Positions 1 to 11,355 are shown, counted from the first letter of the stretch. The stretch is 64,000 nucleotides of DNA from Shinisaurus crocodilurus (GCA_021292165.1 CM037877.1:32004197-32068196), one strand, 5' to 3'. Notes: generated by a model from the letters alone, not told the origin. A program made the numbers and translations.

Positions 1-19
1 ATATAAGCCACCCTGCAGA

Positions 20-110
20 AACTGCACTGGGTTCGCATGACAGGATAACCCACCATGGCGGATTGTCGTGTCGTGCAAACCAGATCATTGTCTGATTGGC
101 AGTTGGCTAC
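20..110. repeat. Fragment of a foldback MITE family (GGGTTCAGACAACA type)
   Basis: This stretch carries a degenerate version of the terminal sequence seen in cleaner form at 30341-30648, a TGGGTTC...ATAACCCA signature. It is truncated by the window edge or diverged, and no target duplication can be read. Family membership is inferred from the shared signature only. Confidence 0.4.
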
Positions 111-280
111 TAAATTTTACAGTGTAAAGAGATCAAGGCTTTCTCCCTTTACCACACAACAAAATCTTATCATGTACAACTTTTGCAGTGCAGTGCACGC
201 CATTGGACAGACAAGTGATCGGACTGGAAACCAAGTATGACCAAAGGACAAGCTGCCATTTCTTTGTACAATGTTATAAA

Positions 281-402
281 ATGGGTGGGAAGGTAGATCT
301 CCAAATGTTTTAGACTTCAACTCCCAGGATTACTGAACATTGGCCATGCTGGCAGGGGCTTATGGGCAAAATATCTGGAGATCTACCTTCTGCCCACCCA
401 TC
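281..402. repeat. Palindromic MITE
   Basis: The two halves are inverted copies of each other: GGGTGGGAAGGTAGATCTCC on the left pairs with GGAGATCTACCTTCTGCCCA on the right. The centre holds the 'ttcaactcccag ... ggccatgctggc' core typical of a foldback family found several times in this window. It has no coding capacity and was presumably moved by a transposase encoded elsewhere. Confidence 0.65.
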
Positions 403-984
403 TTAATAAAAAAAAAAAGTTTTTATAGTGGTTATAAAAACATAACCACTATATTTCATGTTAGAACGTGACTGGAATTAATGGAACCTATGAGTCACTA
501 GAGCTATATTAATTCTAGAGGGGAAAAAGAGATTTCATGTTTTCTGACATAACAGTCTATTACATTACAGCTTTCATTCAGTGAGGAAATGAAAATAACA
601 GACCTTTAAAAAAAAAAAGTATAATCTCTCTCTACCTACAGTAATAGCATTATGGGGATCCCAGCTCTTTATATAATTGAGCTACCTTTAAAAAGTATTT
701 GATTGATTCACAGGCTGTATATGAAAAGGAATGAAAAATGTCAACCTGTCCTGCCTTCAATCTACAAAACTGTGACCCAGGCAAGCTGAGCTAATCTATA
801 GCAATACAACAAGTTGTTATTTATATATTGGGGGTTTTATCTTTCCTCCCATCAAAGAAACTCCCAAAGGAGCCAACACTATTTTTAGCATAGCTCATTG
901 TACAGACAATTTATAAATGACTGTCCTCTGAGTTCCACCATCTGAACCACTCTCAGTTATATAGTGGGTGATGGTTTCTCCGAG
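403..984. other. Unassigned AT-rich spacer
   Basis: I see no gene, recognisable element or structured repeat here beyond short A-runs. The last few dozen bases may be a diverged leading edge of the CR1 fragment that follows. Confidence 0.4.
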
Positions 985-1606
985 GACAGTAATGAGGGCA
1001 AAAATGGAGAAGACTATTGCTTTGGGCTGCATTAACAGAAGTATAGCTTCCAAATCACGTGAAGTACTAGTTCCCCTCTGCTCAGCACTGGTTAGGCCTT
1101 ATCTTGAGTACTGTGTCCAGTTCTGGGCACCACACTTTAACAAGGATGCAGAAAAACTGGAATAGGTTCAGAGGAGGGCAACAAAGATGATCAGGGGACT
1201 AGAAACAAAGCCCCGTGAGGAGAGACTAAAGGAACTGGGCATGTCTAGCTTCAGAAGAGAAGACTGAGGGGAGATATGATAGCACTCTTCAAGTACTTGA
1301 AAGGTTGTCCCACAGAGGAGGGCCAGGATCTCTTCTCAAGCATCCCAGAGTGCAGGACACGCAATAATGGGCTCAAGTTACAGGAAGCCAGATTCCTGCC
1401 TGGACATCAGGAATAATTTCCTGACTGTTAGAGCAATACGACAGTGGAACCAATTACCTAGGGAGGTAGTGGGCTCTTCCTCACTGGAGGCATTCAAAAT
1501 GCAGCTGGACAGCCATCTATTAGGGATGCTTTAACTTGAATTCCAACACTGAGCAGGGGGTTGGACTCGCTGGCCTTATAGAACTCTACTATTCTATGAT
1601 TCTATG
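985..1606 (+). mobile_element. CR1 LINE, 5'-truncated 3' fragment
   Basis: The fragment encodes the end of a CR1 reverse transcriptase ORF, visible as the [20 protein letters not shown] block, interrupted by stops. It then carries the CR1 3' region and ends in the diagnostic repeat ATTCTATGATTCTATG. The match to the copy at 5539-7031 is clear over most of its length. It is 5'-truncated and dead. Confidence 0.9.
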
Positions 1607-2012
1607 CACACTGACTGGGTTTGCACGATCACCAGCATGGTTAACCACGCTGCATGGGCTGGTCACATATCAGCCTGATCTGCTTCATTACCCTCGTTGG
1701 CGCAGTTTACAGTGTTGTCCGAACCCGGTGAGGGTGGATTGCCGACACGGTTAACAAACCACCTAGAACCCATGGGCTGTTCCAAGGTGGCTTGTTAACC
1801 ACGGCAGCAACCCACCCTCTCCAGGTTCAGATGACACGATAAACTGTGCCAGTGAGGGTAATGAAGCAATTGGGCTGGCACACGACCAGCACGTGCAGTG
1901 TGGTTATCAAGCCACCATGGCTTGTTAACCACACTGGCGATTGTGTGAACTGGCCCATTGGCTCCACCCACCCTCGCCGGGTTCAGACATCAGGACAACC
2001 TGTGCCCAACCA
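1607..2012. repeat. Diverged foldback MITE cluster
   Basis: This region contains repeated and inverted blocks such as GGCTTGTTAACCAC, GTTAACAAACCACC and GGGTTCAGA. They match the GGGTTCAGACAACA family seen at 30341-30648. The structure is too diverged to set exact ends, and there is no coding capacity. Confidence 0.5.
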
Positions 2013-2154
2013 TTATAATTATGCTAATTAGGCGGCTCATGGCCAGCACACATACACAGGGAGAGAAAATAAGCCACCCTAACTTATTTTCCCTCCATGA
2101 TAGTGCAAACCTGGTCATTGTGTCAAATCGTCAACCTCAAGGGACACCAGAGTA

Positions 2155-2262
2155 GGCTTCCCCAACCCGGTGCCCTCCAGATGTGTTAGACTGGCTGCCT
2201 GGGAATGATAGGTGTTGCAGTCCAACACTACTGGAGGGCATCAGGTTGGGGAAGGCTGCACC
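2155..2262. repeat. Palindromic MITE (CATCTGGAGGGCACC family)
   Basis: GCTTCCCCAACCCGGTGCCC on the left is inverted as GGGCATCAGGTTGGGGAAGG on the right around a short centre. The same family recurs at 8302, 8463, 24120, 36585, 39295 and 62955. Confidence 0.75.
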
Positions 2263-2876
2263 AGAGAACCCAAATAGTGCCCCAAAACACACTATAGCTC
2301 AGGTCTGTGCTTATGGATTAATATCACTTTTTCACAACCTGGAATGATTTTTTTCCTGTCTTTTAGAAGCGGAAATCAAGCACAGCATGGATAAGCTGAA
2401 CTGGCATGAAGGCAGTTTCCACATCATTTTGGGGCAAGCTATATGGTCGTGTTACAAGTTCCCTGCTTCCTGGGGAGCAGCAAAACCCCCTGGGATAGCT
2501 TGACAGGATTTCATTTCCTTTGGATGAAAGAGCACTGGAAATGTATGGTATCTTTTTAATATCTGGGTGTGTATTTTTTACAAATACAGAAGCAGAGCCA
2601 AGTGGAATCAAATAGGCTCTTGTAGCAGGTAGGCTAGCCATTCATCCTGCCTCAGTTTCCCAGAGACCCACTATTCCAGCCTCCACGCCCCAAGACCATG
2701 CCAGATTTTAGCAAATCCTCCATTCTCTGCCTGACTCTCTCCAAGTACAGACTGCAGAACTGGCTTCAAACTGTTTCTTGGCTGCACCCTCTAGTAACTA
2801 ATTGGAGGCGTGTCACCTTGTGAAGGCTGGTCAGCGTTCCCATTAATAAAACATCTTCAGCTATTAAAGAACATTA
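2263..2876. other. Unassigned spacer
   Basis: No gene or element was recognised here. A 92-codon open frame on the - strand (2363-2641) has no recognisable domain or splice context, and I do not treat it as coding. Confidence 0.4.
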
Positions 2877-2968
2877 GCAGTACAATTCTATACATGTCTA
2901 CTCGTACGTAAGCCCTATTGTCTAATCAGAAGTAAGCTCCAAGATGTGTATAGGATTGTTTACAGCCT
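2877..2968. repeat. Short palindromic MITE (CTATACATGTCTACTC family)
   Basis: It begins with a CAATTCTATACATGTCTACT-like block and ends with its approximate inverse, GTGTATAGGATTG. This roughly 90-bp foldback family recurs at 13711, 30690, 49085, 53535, 54236 and 60788. Confidence 0.6.
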
Positions 2969-3169
2969 AATTTTTCCATTGCTCATTTACTGTTATCAAG
3001 ATGACCAAACTCCGAGCAATGGATAGGTACGTAGGTATACAAAGAGGTTCTTAACAATTCCATGAACTTGCAGTTTAGTTAGCTCAAATGTTAGCTCAAA
3101 TGAGAGCAAGAAAATGTTGCATTGTGGAATTTTCCCTTTTAGGATTTGAGTCACTCCTTTATATTCCCC

Positions 3170-3535
3170 CTCCCTTCAATTTTCCCCCTAACTGTCGATC
3201 AGCATTAATTGGGCTTTGGGTTTTTTCTCCCCATAGGGATTTTTACCCTAAAGATTTGTTGTAGCTCTGCAAACCCTGGAATTCCTCTAAGCCTGCTGAT
3301 ATCTTCCCCTTGTGTCAGGGTGGGGGTATTTGCCGACATTAGCAGTGGCACTCTCAGCCTGGACATCAGAAATAGAGGCAACAAGTAGGACCCTGCAACA
3401 AAATTGTCGTGATGTGGAGTGCTTCTGTTCAGGGTTGCAGCCATGCCATGCCATTCCCCCTCCCAGTTTTTCATCCCCACCCCACCAGTCAGTCAGCATT
3501 CAGTACCCATTGAGCCTACTCAGTCTGCATTAACC
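3170..3535. repeat. Diverged direct repeat, copy 1
   Basis: This copy shares ordered blocks with 3740-3965, including CCTAAAGATTT, TCTGCAAACC and a TTG(A/T)TA...GGTG(T/G)...GGGTGG block. The two copies are heavily diverged and of unknown family. Neither has a credible ORF. Confidence 0.4.
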
Positions 3536-3739
3536 TATTAAGGTTCCCTCCTTACTTCTGGGTTTTGGGGGGAGTTTGGGGTGGACACACTTGTGCCCAA
3601 TCCCAACTATATTTTCCCATTAATTTCTATGGGCAGCTCTCTATTTCACCCATTTAAAACAGCTTCTCGGTGTGAACCAGGAAATGGCCTATCCAGACAA
3701 TGTAAGGGTTCTTTCTACCCTTTATAGATCTGTCTCTCT

Positions 3740-3965
3740 CCCTTCTTCGCTTTCCAACCATTCCATTCCCCCTCCCATCTGGTTATCTATCACCCCAACA
3801 CACAGACACACACACACACACCATTCCATGTCATTGATTTCTTATGGGGCTGTTTTTGGATTCCCCCTGCTTTTTTTTCCTAAAGATTTTTTGAGCATCT
3901 GCAAACCACAAGGTTATCCAAGTCTGTTGATACTTCTCTCTGGTGTATGGGTGGTGTGGTTTTAG
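3740..3965. repeat. Diverged direct repeat, copy 2
   Basis: This is the second copy of the block at 3170-3535 in the same orientation. It contains a short CA run at 3798-3820. The origin is unknown, either an old local duplication or two copies of an old interspersed repeat. Confidence 0.4.
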
Positions 3966-4129
3966 CTACATAACCATGAGCATGGGAAGAATTGAATTGG
4001 TATTAAGAGGAATGATGATTAGAAAACATATGCAGAACCCTGGCAATTGCTTTCCACATACCTCTAACAGGTTTTATATGTAAAATGTAAATTATATGTA
4101 AAATGTTGAGCTGACCCAATGTGAATAAG

Positions 4130-4670
4130 ACTTGAGATTGCATGGTATATTCATTTCTATTGAGTACTCAAGCAATTTGAGTATAGGCTGGTCACAGCTA
4201 TTTTTATAAGGAGACTTCAATAGCTCCCTGTCGTAGACGTTTTAGAGGAAAACTTTCTGCTGACCATTGCAGTTTCTTTTCTGTAAGGCGTTCCAAATGA
4301 ATTTAAGGCACATAAAACCTGGTTTTTCATCTTAGTGGCTTTAACCAACATAGCATGCATAGTAACATTTTCATGATATGTAGATTTACTTCATTTGGAA
4401 ATGTTTTGCCCCCAATAGATTCTGACCAGCTAGTCAACTGACTGATCAATTAAACAATTAAAACTGCATATTACTTTGATATAGGTGATGTTTTGAGAAT
4501 ATTAATTAATTATCAATGTTTAATTAAGCAGGTCATTTCACTGGATAACATATCCAAAGTAACCATTTATTATTATTGGAAAATCAGGCTGAATGTATTG
4601 CCTGGTTGAAGAGAACTACACACATTTTTAATACAAACATCTGCGCTGAATAGGTTACAAACTGTGATTA
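4130..4670. other. Repeat-free AT-rich island
   Basis: No transposon signature is visible, and the block is rich in ATTA and TTAATTA-type motifs. Such islands in vertebrate intergenic DNA are sometimes conserved noncoding elements. That reading is only a suggestion because no comparison could be run. Confidence 0.25.
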
Positions 4671-5554
4671 AGGAATGGATCAATTAATGCCTTCAGAGCA
4701 AACTGAAACCAAATATTTTCTTTGGGAACTGAATTGTAACTTGGATGACTTCTGGTGCTGTAGAAGCTGAAAAACTATTTTAATATACAGTACCAAGAAC
4801 AATTGCAAAAAGAAGATGTTGAGCAAGAAGTGAATGGAAGGGAAGTTGGGAAGAATTAGAGTAAAGCATCTCGGGGAATCTTGGAACGAGTGGGAGGGTT
4901 GGGCTTGCCTTTGCATGGCAGGTAAGCAGACATGCCAATTAGACAATTACCTGGTCACCCCAAAGAATTAAACACTCCATCCAAGCATGTCGCTGCAGCC
5001 GCATGGATACAGCTGCACTCAGCCACCTTAGCACGGCCTTATCATTACAGCATGATCTGCTATGATGGCCACTGCGTGGCTCTCTCATTCTCCTACCTTA
5101 AAAGCAATAACCTTAAATAGCTGTGACTTTAAGGTTAGAAAGCACTGGCAGTACCGGGGGGGGGGACGACTACTGAGGTAGGGAATACAGAAGGGGAAAA
5201 GTGCATTGGTGGGATGGTGGGAGTGTGTACAGAAGTACCTTTCATACAAAGGCACAGGGGTCCAGGATTGGGGAGTAGGAGCAAGGTCCATCACATGCTG
5301 TAGTGCAACCCGGTGTTAAACAGAGCAATACTACACTGGCTGCGTCAGCCTGGTGGTACAAGGGTCACCGAAGAATTCCCTTCAAAGAGCTTGGCATATG
5401 CTGAATTCTGGTCATTGCAGAGAGAACCAGTTTGTAGGGCGTATTCAGACAATATACATAGAGATTGAAATAAATACCACTGTCAGAGTTAAAATGAGGC
5501 TGAAGCTGGGATTTCACTCCTAGTGGTGTGCCAAACTAGACATGATGGTAGCAC

Positions 5555-6136
5555 ATGGATCTTTTTAAATCCAAATGTGCCCCTCTTTCAAATAGAAAGA
5601 GGAGGGTGGGGATCATATTTAACAATAAATTCCTGATGTGTGTTGCTGATAACTTCCTCCAACAGAAAGTGGAGGAAGGAACTAGAGGATCGGCTATCCT
5701 TGACTTGATTCTAACCAACAGAGATGACTTAGTGGATAAAGTGGCAGTCATGGGAACCCTGGGGGAAAGTGACCATGTTATACTTGAGTTCTTGATTCTA
5801 AAGGTAACCTCCCTTGTGGACTGCAGGAATGCTGTTGGCAGCATCATAAATCTTGACTTCAGCAAAGCTTTCAACAAAGTGCCTCATGATATCCTGATTA
5901 GCAAGCTAGCTAAAAGTGGGCTAGATGGAACAACTATCAGATGGATCCACAGTTGGCTACAGAATCAGACTCAAAGAGTGACTATCAATGGTACCTTCTC
6001 AAATTGGGGAGAGGTAATGAGCGAGGTACCACAGGGCTCAATCCTGGGCCCAGTGCTCTTCAACATTTTTATTAATGACTTGGATGAGGAGGTGCAGGAA
6101 ATGCTTATCCAATTAGCACAGAATTGGGTGGAATAG
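5555..6136 (+). pseudogene. CR1 endonuclease/reverse transcriptase remnant
   Basis: A 193-codon open frame remains from the CR1 ORF2. Residues about 45-80 carry the endonuclease end motif ILDLILTNRDDLVDKV followed by GESDH, whose SDH triad matches the APE-type nuclease signature. At about residue 98 the frame passes into reverse transcriptase (DFSKAFNKVPHD), then VPQGSILGPVLFNIFINDLD, the motif B region. The segment expected between these blocks is absent, which indicates an internal deletion, and the frame ends before the catalytic YADD region. Further C-terminal CR1 frames persist downstream at 6260-6553. It is non-functional, and its identity as CR1 is firm. Confidence 0.88.
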
Positions 6137-6769
6137 CTAATACCCTGGAACACAGAAACAAAAAGTGATCTTGATAGGTTGGAGCGCTTGGTTGAAAAGA
6201 ACATAATGAAATTTAATAGGGATAAATGCCAAGTGCTGCAGCTAGGAACATGAAACCAAATGCACAGTTACAGGATGGGGAATACTTGGCTCAACAATAC
6301 TACAAGTGAGAAGGATCTTGGAATTGTGGTAGATCACAAACTGAATATGAGCCTGCAATGCGATGTGGCTGCAAAAAAGGCAAATTCTATTTTGAGCTGC
6401 ATTAACAGAACTTCCAAATTGAATGAAGTACTAGTTCCCCTTTACTCAGCACTGGTTAGGCCTCATCTTGAGTACTGCGTCCAGTTCTGGGCACCACACT
6501 TTAAGAAGGATGTAGACAAACTGGAGAGGGCTCAGAGGAGGCAACAAAGATGATCAGGGGACTAGAAACAAAGCCCTATGAAGAGAGACTGAAGGAACTG
6601 GGCATGTTTAGCCATCAGAGGAGTAGACTGAGGGGAGATATAATAGCACTCTTCAAGTACTTGAAAGGTTGTCCCACAGAGGAGGGCCGGGATCTCTTCT
6701 CGACCATCCCAGAGTGCAGGACATGGAATAATGGACTCAAGTTACAGGAAACCAGATTCCAGCTGATTC

Positions 6770-6829
6770 CAGGGTGGCCGGTTGCCGGCCAGATGGGCGA
6801 TTAATAAATGTAAATAAATAAATAAACAT
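6770..6829 (+). mobile_element. Short LINE 3' tail inserted in CR1
   Basis: The CR1 sequence is interrupted by a short segment ending in a (TAAA)n-type tail, after which CR1 resumes at 'catcagaagaag'. The segment resembles a severely 5'-truncated L2-type 3' end. Exact borders are uncertain. Confidence 0.5.
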
Positions 6830-7398
6830 CAGAAGAAGCTTCCTGTTAGAGCAATACGACAATAGAACCAACTACCTAGGGAGGTGGTGGGCTCTCCCAC
6901 ACTGGAGGCATTCAAGATGCAGCTGGACAGCCATCTGTCAGGGATGCTTTAACTTGGACCTGCATTGAGCAGAGGGTTGGACCCAATGGCCTTTTAGGCC
7001 CCTTCCAGCTGTAGTTTTCTATGATTCTATGAAAAGGGGTGCTAAACTCTCACAACTGCAGCTTACCTCTTTTCAGTATACTCCAATTCTGGTATATACT
7101 ATCATGAACCACATGAACTTTCTGCTGGGTTTTGTCATCATCCTTCTTCTTTTTCACTTTCTAAGAAACGCTCTTTTTAAGAAACTCTTCATACCAGATT
7201 TAGTCCTCTCTGTTTTTAATTAAAACAAATACTGGTGTGATCCAGCCCAAGATCACAGCAATGGCTGGATCTCAAGTGTCAGATGACTATGCAGGTAAAA
7301 CTCCAGATTGCCCTGAGTCCCTGAATCCCCTTCCAGCAGTGGCTCAGGCCTGGCCTACACATGCACCAGAATGGGGTGGTGGAGTGGCCTACACTACA

Positions 7399-7642
7399 CC
7401 AGTGTGGCGTAGTGGTTAGAGTGTTGGACTGGGACTCAGGAGATCCGGGTTCTAGTCCCCGCTCAGCCATGAAACTCACTGGGTGACTTTGGGCCAGTCA
7501 CTGACTCTCAGCCTAACCTACCTCACAGGGTTGTTGTGAGGATAAAATGGAGAGGAGGAGGAGGATTATGTAAGCCGCCTTGGGTTCCTTGCAGGAAAAA
7601 AGGCGGGGTATAAATATAATTAATTAATTAATTAATTAATAA
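7399..7642 (+). mobile_element. tRNA-derived CORE-SINE with L2-type tail
   Basis: The head GTGGCGTAGTGGTTAGAGTG and GGGTTCTAGTCCC are degenerate A and B boxes of an RNA polymerase III promoter. Next come a CORE-like segment (TGACTTTGGGCCAGTCACTG, then CTCACAGGGTTGTTGTGAGG), an L2-like 3' end (GTAAGCCGCCTTGGGTTCC, GGCGGGGTATAAATA) and a TTAA repeat tail. This is an almost full-length copy. Related copies are at 11556, 12305, 45985, 47115 and 48434. Confidence 0.88.
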
Positions 7643-8301
7643 AATGTCAGACTGAAGGTGTGGGATACTATTTTCAAATGCTCTCAAATGCAAATCCTTC
7701 CTTCAATTAAAAAAGTAACTCATCAGGAAGGTTTGTAGCCCTGCGGGCTCTCAGCTGTGCTAGCTTTCTACTTGCAGAAAGATTTTCCATAGGGATGGAT
7801 TAAAACATGTGATTGCTGAAGTGGCATAGCCCATTCTACCATCTAAGGACTCTGCCACCTCATTACCACCTTATTTTACTGAGTGTGTAAACCAGGCCTT
7901 CGTTTATCAGTAAAATGGTGACTGCTAAAATCTATAGAAATAGGGGCAAGCCCTCCCTCCCTTCTTTTGTAGAATGTTCTCATATCTTCAGATAGAACGG
8001 CGCTTTTAGGATTGCAAAATATGCTTATTGATTGGCATATTAATTCACAAGGCAATTATTTTGGCAGCCATAACTGAAGTACCATTACAAAATGAAAGTA
8101 TAGCCATCCAGTTGTGCACTTGCAATGTTCCTGTGATTCAGCAGTACAAAAGCCAATATGCTACATTGCTCAACTTTCCAAAGACCAAAGTTTGGATGCC
8201 ACTTCATGGCTATCTGTTTTGAGGCCAAGAGAAATGAGACAACTCGTTCTTTTTTCTCTGAGTGTTAAAGATAACTTGCAAAATTCTCCCTCCATTTAAG
8301 A

Positions 8302-8437
8302 CAGGGCTGAGGAAACTGTGGCCCTTCAGATATTGTTGGGAGTCCAGCTCCCATCAGCCCCAGTGAGCATGGCCAATGGTCAGGGATGATGGGAGTTATA
8401 ATCCAATGTTTGGAGAGCCTTAGGTTCCTCACCCCTG
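8302..8437. mobile_element. hAT-type foldback MITE
   Basis: The termini CAGGGCTGAGGAA and TTCCTCACCCCTG are inverted repeats, and the interior is also palindromic. Flanking octamers ATTTAAGA and GTTTAAAA match at 6 of 8 positions, consistent with a diverged hAT target duplication. Confidence 0.7.
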
Positions 8438-8462
8438 GTTTAAAAGTTGGGATAATATAAAA

Positions 8463-8585
8463 CAGGGGTAGGCAACTTAATGCCTTTCTGATGTTTTGGA
8501 GTTCAACTCCCATAAGTCCTAGCCAGCAATGGTCAGGGAACATGGAAGTTGTAGTCCAAAACATCTGGAGGGCACCAGGTTTCTT
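8463..8585. mobile_element. hAT-type foldback MITE, degenerate
   Basis: It starts CAGGGGTAGGCAAC and contains the inverted pair GATGTTTTGGAGTTCAACTC and GTTGTAGTCCAAAACATC. The right end is decayed and no target duplication could be read. Confidence 0.65.
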
Positions 8586-8630
8586 AACCCATTACAAAAA
8601 CAAAAAACCCTGTAAGATTAGTTTTATGGG

Positions 8631-8650
8631 AGAGAGAGAGAGAGAGAGAG
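8631..8650. repeat. (GA)n microsatellite
   Basis: About ten GA dinucleotides in a row. Confidence 0.95.
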
Positions 8651-8988
8651 GTCCAGAAATGTATGCAAATAGTTGAAATCATACTTCCATCTCATGGCTG
8701 TTTCATGAAGATCAATAATCACTATAAGTGTTGAGTTGTAACACTGAATAGGTATGCCAGTTCTTTTTGAAATAATACTCCAGATCAGTTAAATGCTTTC
8801 GCTTTGAAATAATATTTTTTCAAATATATGCATTTCCATTAAAGTAAACAGTTATGTATAAATTATTATTTTTTTAAAAGAAGACACAGGTATTTCAATT
8901 TATTAAGCACTGGGCATGTGCATCATTTCTCAATGTACTAATTATAAATACAAAAAAAGCATTTTATAAGCCTTGGCAGAAATACCTG

Positions 8989-9060
8989 ATGTATTGAGCA
9001 GGGGGTTGGACTCGATAGCCTTGTAGGCTCCTTCCAACTCTATGGTCTATGAATCTATGA
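8989..9060 (+). mobile_element. CR1 3' end fragment
   Basis: The sequence TTGAGCAGGGGGTTGGACTC, followed by the CR1 tail with a CTATGAATCTATGAA terminus, shows a severely 5'-truncated CR1 insertion. Confidence 0.85.
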
Positions 9061-9266
9061 ACGAAAAGTTTACTCTCATTACAAATGAGTAAAAAGTAAG
9101 ATCAAGAGAACATGTAAATTAAAATGAAAAACAGAATGAAAATGATTCTGGAACACATATCTTGACAGTGTCACTTTAACAGTGTCACACACTTAATATT
9201 TCCCTAGGTATCCTACTGCACAGGAGGTGATTTTCCTAATGCTAATCAGAATTCTCACAACCATCA

Positions 9267-9452
9267 CTAAGAAGTGGAGGAAATGCGTGTAAACCTTCTT
9301 TCCTTGCTACTCAGAGCTGTAGCAGGTGTTCCTTCATGTCCTGTGAAATGTGACAGATCCTTCTTTTTTATAATAGGCGCTGGAATTATTGATTCTTTTT
9401 CATCCATTTTCATCTCAAAGACCCGTTTCTGTGCCCCATGGATCTCAAAGCA
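9267..9452 (-). pseudogene. Putative terminal exon of the 5'-nucleotidase-like pseudogene
   Basis: On the - strand a good acceptor (TTAAATATTTTCAG) precedes 61 open codons beginning CFEIHGAQKRVFEMK and ending at a TAG stop at 9267-9269. The frame is phase 0, which fits the phase-0 donor of the upstream exon at 13175-13286. That exon ends in NHFDSIKI, the usual end of the 5_nucleotid_C domain. The encoded tail is basic and Ser/Thr-rich, as expected for a variable C-terminus. I do not recognise this tail itself, so the assignment rests on strand, phase, splice site and position. It could instead be a chance open frame. No break is visible within this exon. An AATAAA lies further downstream on the - strand near 8900. 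Confidence 0.45.
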
Positions 9453-9663
9453 CTGAAAATATTTAACACATAAAATAACCTAAATGAGCATTTCATTTGC
9501 TCATTTGTTTTTACATGGCCTATAAAAACCTTTATTATACCTTCATCCTCTCAGGTCTTTCACCTGTTGTAATGATACCTGCAGGATTGCATCAGCTGTG
9601 ATCTACAAACCAGTTACTAAGCCTAAAAATTTAAATATATACTAGTTTAGAACCACTCATGCC

Positions 9664-9717
9664 AAATGGTTTGAATGTTTCTGGTCAGCTGAAATTAAGT
9701 TGATTCTACGATATTGT
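9664..9717 (+). repeat. 54-bp perfect direct repeat, copy 1
   Basis: The stretch from AAATGGTTTGAATGTTTCTG to the terminal ACGATATTGT is identical to 10434-10487, 770 bp away in the same orientation. It belongs to no repeat family that I can recognise in the window. Confidence 0.9.
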
Positions 9718-10433
9718 CAAAGCAACTAAACTGGTTTACATTTCAAGAACTCTAGCTCAATTGGATTGTGAATTGACCTGACTCCCTTATCAGGATCTTA
9801 AAATTTGTGGAGCTAAGCTTCCTCATTTATCTGCTGTCCATATCACTGGCATATACTGTTTTGCTTTTCCCTCCTTTTCAAAGTGCTTTTGTATCAATAA
9901 GGAGCAATTCTTTTTAATCTGTGACAGAATCCATGAAATGCCTGTAAAATATGGTTAAAAGAAATAGTAGAAAGCCCCTAGAGATCAAAAATGGAAATCA
10001 CCAGACATCTTGGAAATCAGTTTGTGGATTGATTTCTCAGATGGATTTATGCACTGGGGCTGTACCTGAAGACTATTCAGAATTACAACTGGTGCAAATT
10101 CAGCTGCCAGTCTCCTGGTGGTAGATAGCAGACGGGAACTTTGGGTGGCACCCAGGAGAAGCTTCTATTCATGGAACAAAAAGTGCTCTCAGAAGGGGTC
10201 CTCTCATCTGCAGTGCAGCAATGTTGGATGTTGCCGATTGACATAAATTCTGTCAGTCACTCTGGCTTCCTGCTATTTTCTGGGAAGAAAAGGGACTGGG
10301 GTAGATAAACTTACAACCTGTAAAAGGATCTTGTAGATCAGAGATGAGGCTGCTAGGCTAGGGACTTCTGTGTCATGTCATGTCACCTATTCTGTAGAGT
10401 CTTTAATTGCAGCTTTTTGGGTTAAGCCTCTTA
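9718..10433. other. Unassigned spacer between the 54-bp repeats
   Basis: I see no exon or element. It would lie in the last intron or 5' of the terminal exon of the - strand pseudogene. Confidence 0.35.
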
Positions 10434-10487
10434 AAATGGTTTGAATGTTTCTGGTCAGCTGAAATTAAGTTGATTCTACGATATTGT
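10434..10487 (+). repeat. 54-bp perfect direct repeat, copy 2
   Basis: This copy is identical over 54 bp to 9664-9717. The sequence diverges abruptly on both sides, which suggests a recent local templated duplication. Confidence 0.9.
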
Positions 10488-11355
10488 ATGATTTTTAAAA
10501 AATTATTAGTTAATGTAATTTACAGATTTCAAACCCAGAGACCTCATGATGGCAAGCTAAATGACATGGTGAGTCTTTAGTCCTGTGCTGTTTTTCATTT
10601 TCTGCACAAATATTCCTCTCTTGTCACGGCACATAGTATATATTTCTCGCTTGGAAAGTTCTTTCCGTAAAGGGCTTCTTTCCCCCTAGAGCTGTAGGAG
10701 TGAAGAATCCCCTTTTATGACATCTTTATGGTACCTGAATGTTTTGCCCATGGCGAAAATAGCAGTTTCGGTGGGGAGCAAGTTCAGTTGGGAAAATGGC
10801 ATCAGGAAAGCATTCGGTACCACCACACCCCATCTATCTTCTCTGCTCCCACAGCTGCTCTGATCTCGTTTTTTAACCAGATCTTGTTAAAGGATCTCTT
10901 GCACCATATATATGGTTTGTCCTTAGCTTTTGGAGAAGCTAGCAACCTATACAAAACAGTTTTAAAATGTGAGAAGGAAATAATTGTACTAATATAAAGG
11001 TTTGGGGGATATATATTTTTAATGAAACATTAAGTTCTTGGCCTTTTAGCTGCTCCTTTTCCTTAGATACTATCTCCCCTTTCCAATTTGCAGATCATTT
11101 CTGTATTGTGGGGTATAAATCAGTCTAACATTATTATAAACTGGATATTTTGGCCAATTCTACAGTCCGAAGCTTTTTATTATATTAAATAAATGTTTAA
11201 GACATAAATCACAAAATCATACACTCTTATGTTCATTTTGTATAATTTAAACACAACTTGTCTTCACAATCCAAAATGCTTTTAACTTGGATCAATTGGT
11301 GGAAAGAGCTGTAGCCAACAAAACACCAATAGCATATCTTTGGAGGGATGAATTT
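10488..11355. other. Unassigned spacer
   Basis: No recognised gene or mobile element. Short open frames here, such as 10728-10997 on the + strand, show no known motifs. Confidence 0.35.

Larger units (their letters stand above)
5539..7031 (+). mobile_element. CR1 LINE, internally deleted copy
   Basis: The copy runs from the end of the CR1 endonuclease domain, through part of the reverse transcriptase and the C-terminal region, to the 3' terminus ATGATTCTATG. The first part of the RT domain is missing, so the endonuclease tail reads directly into LDFSKAFNKVPHD. A short foreign 3' tail sits at about 6770-6829. This is a dead element. Confidence 0.9.
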
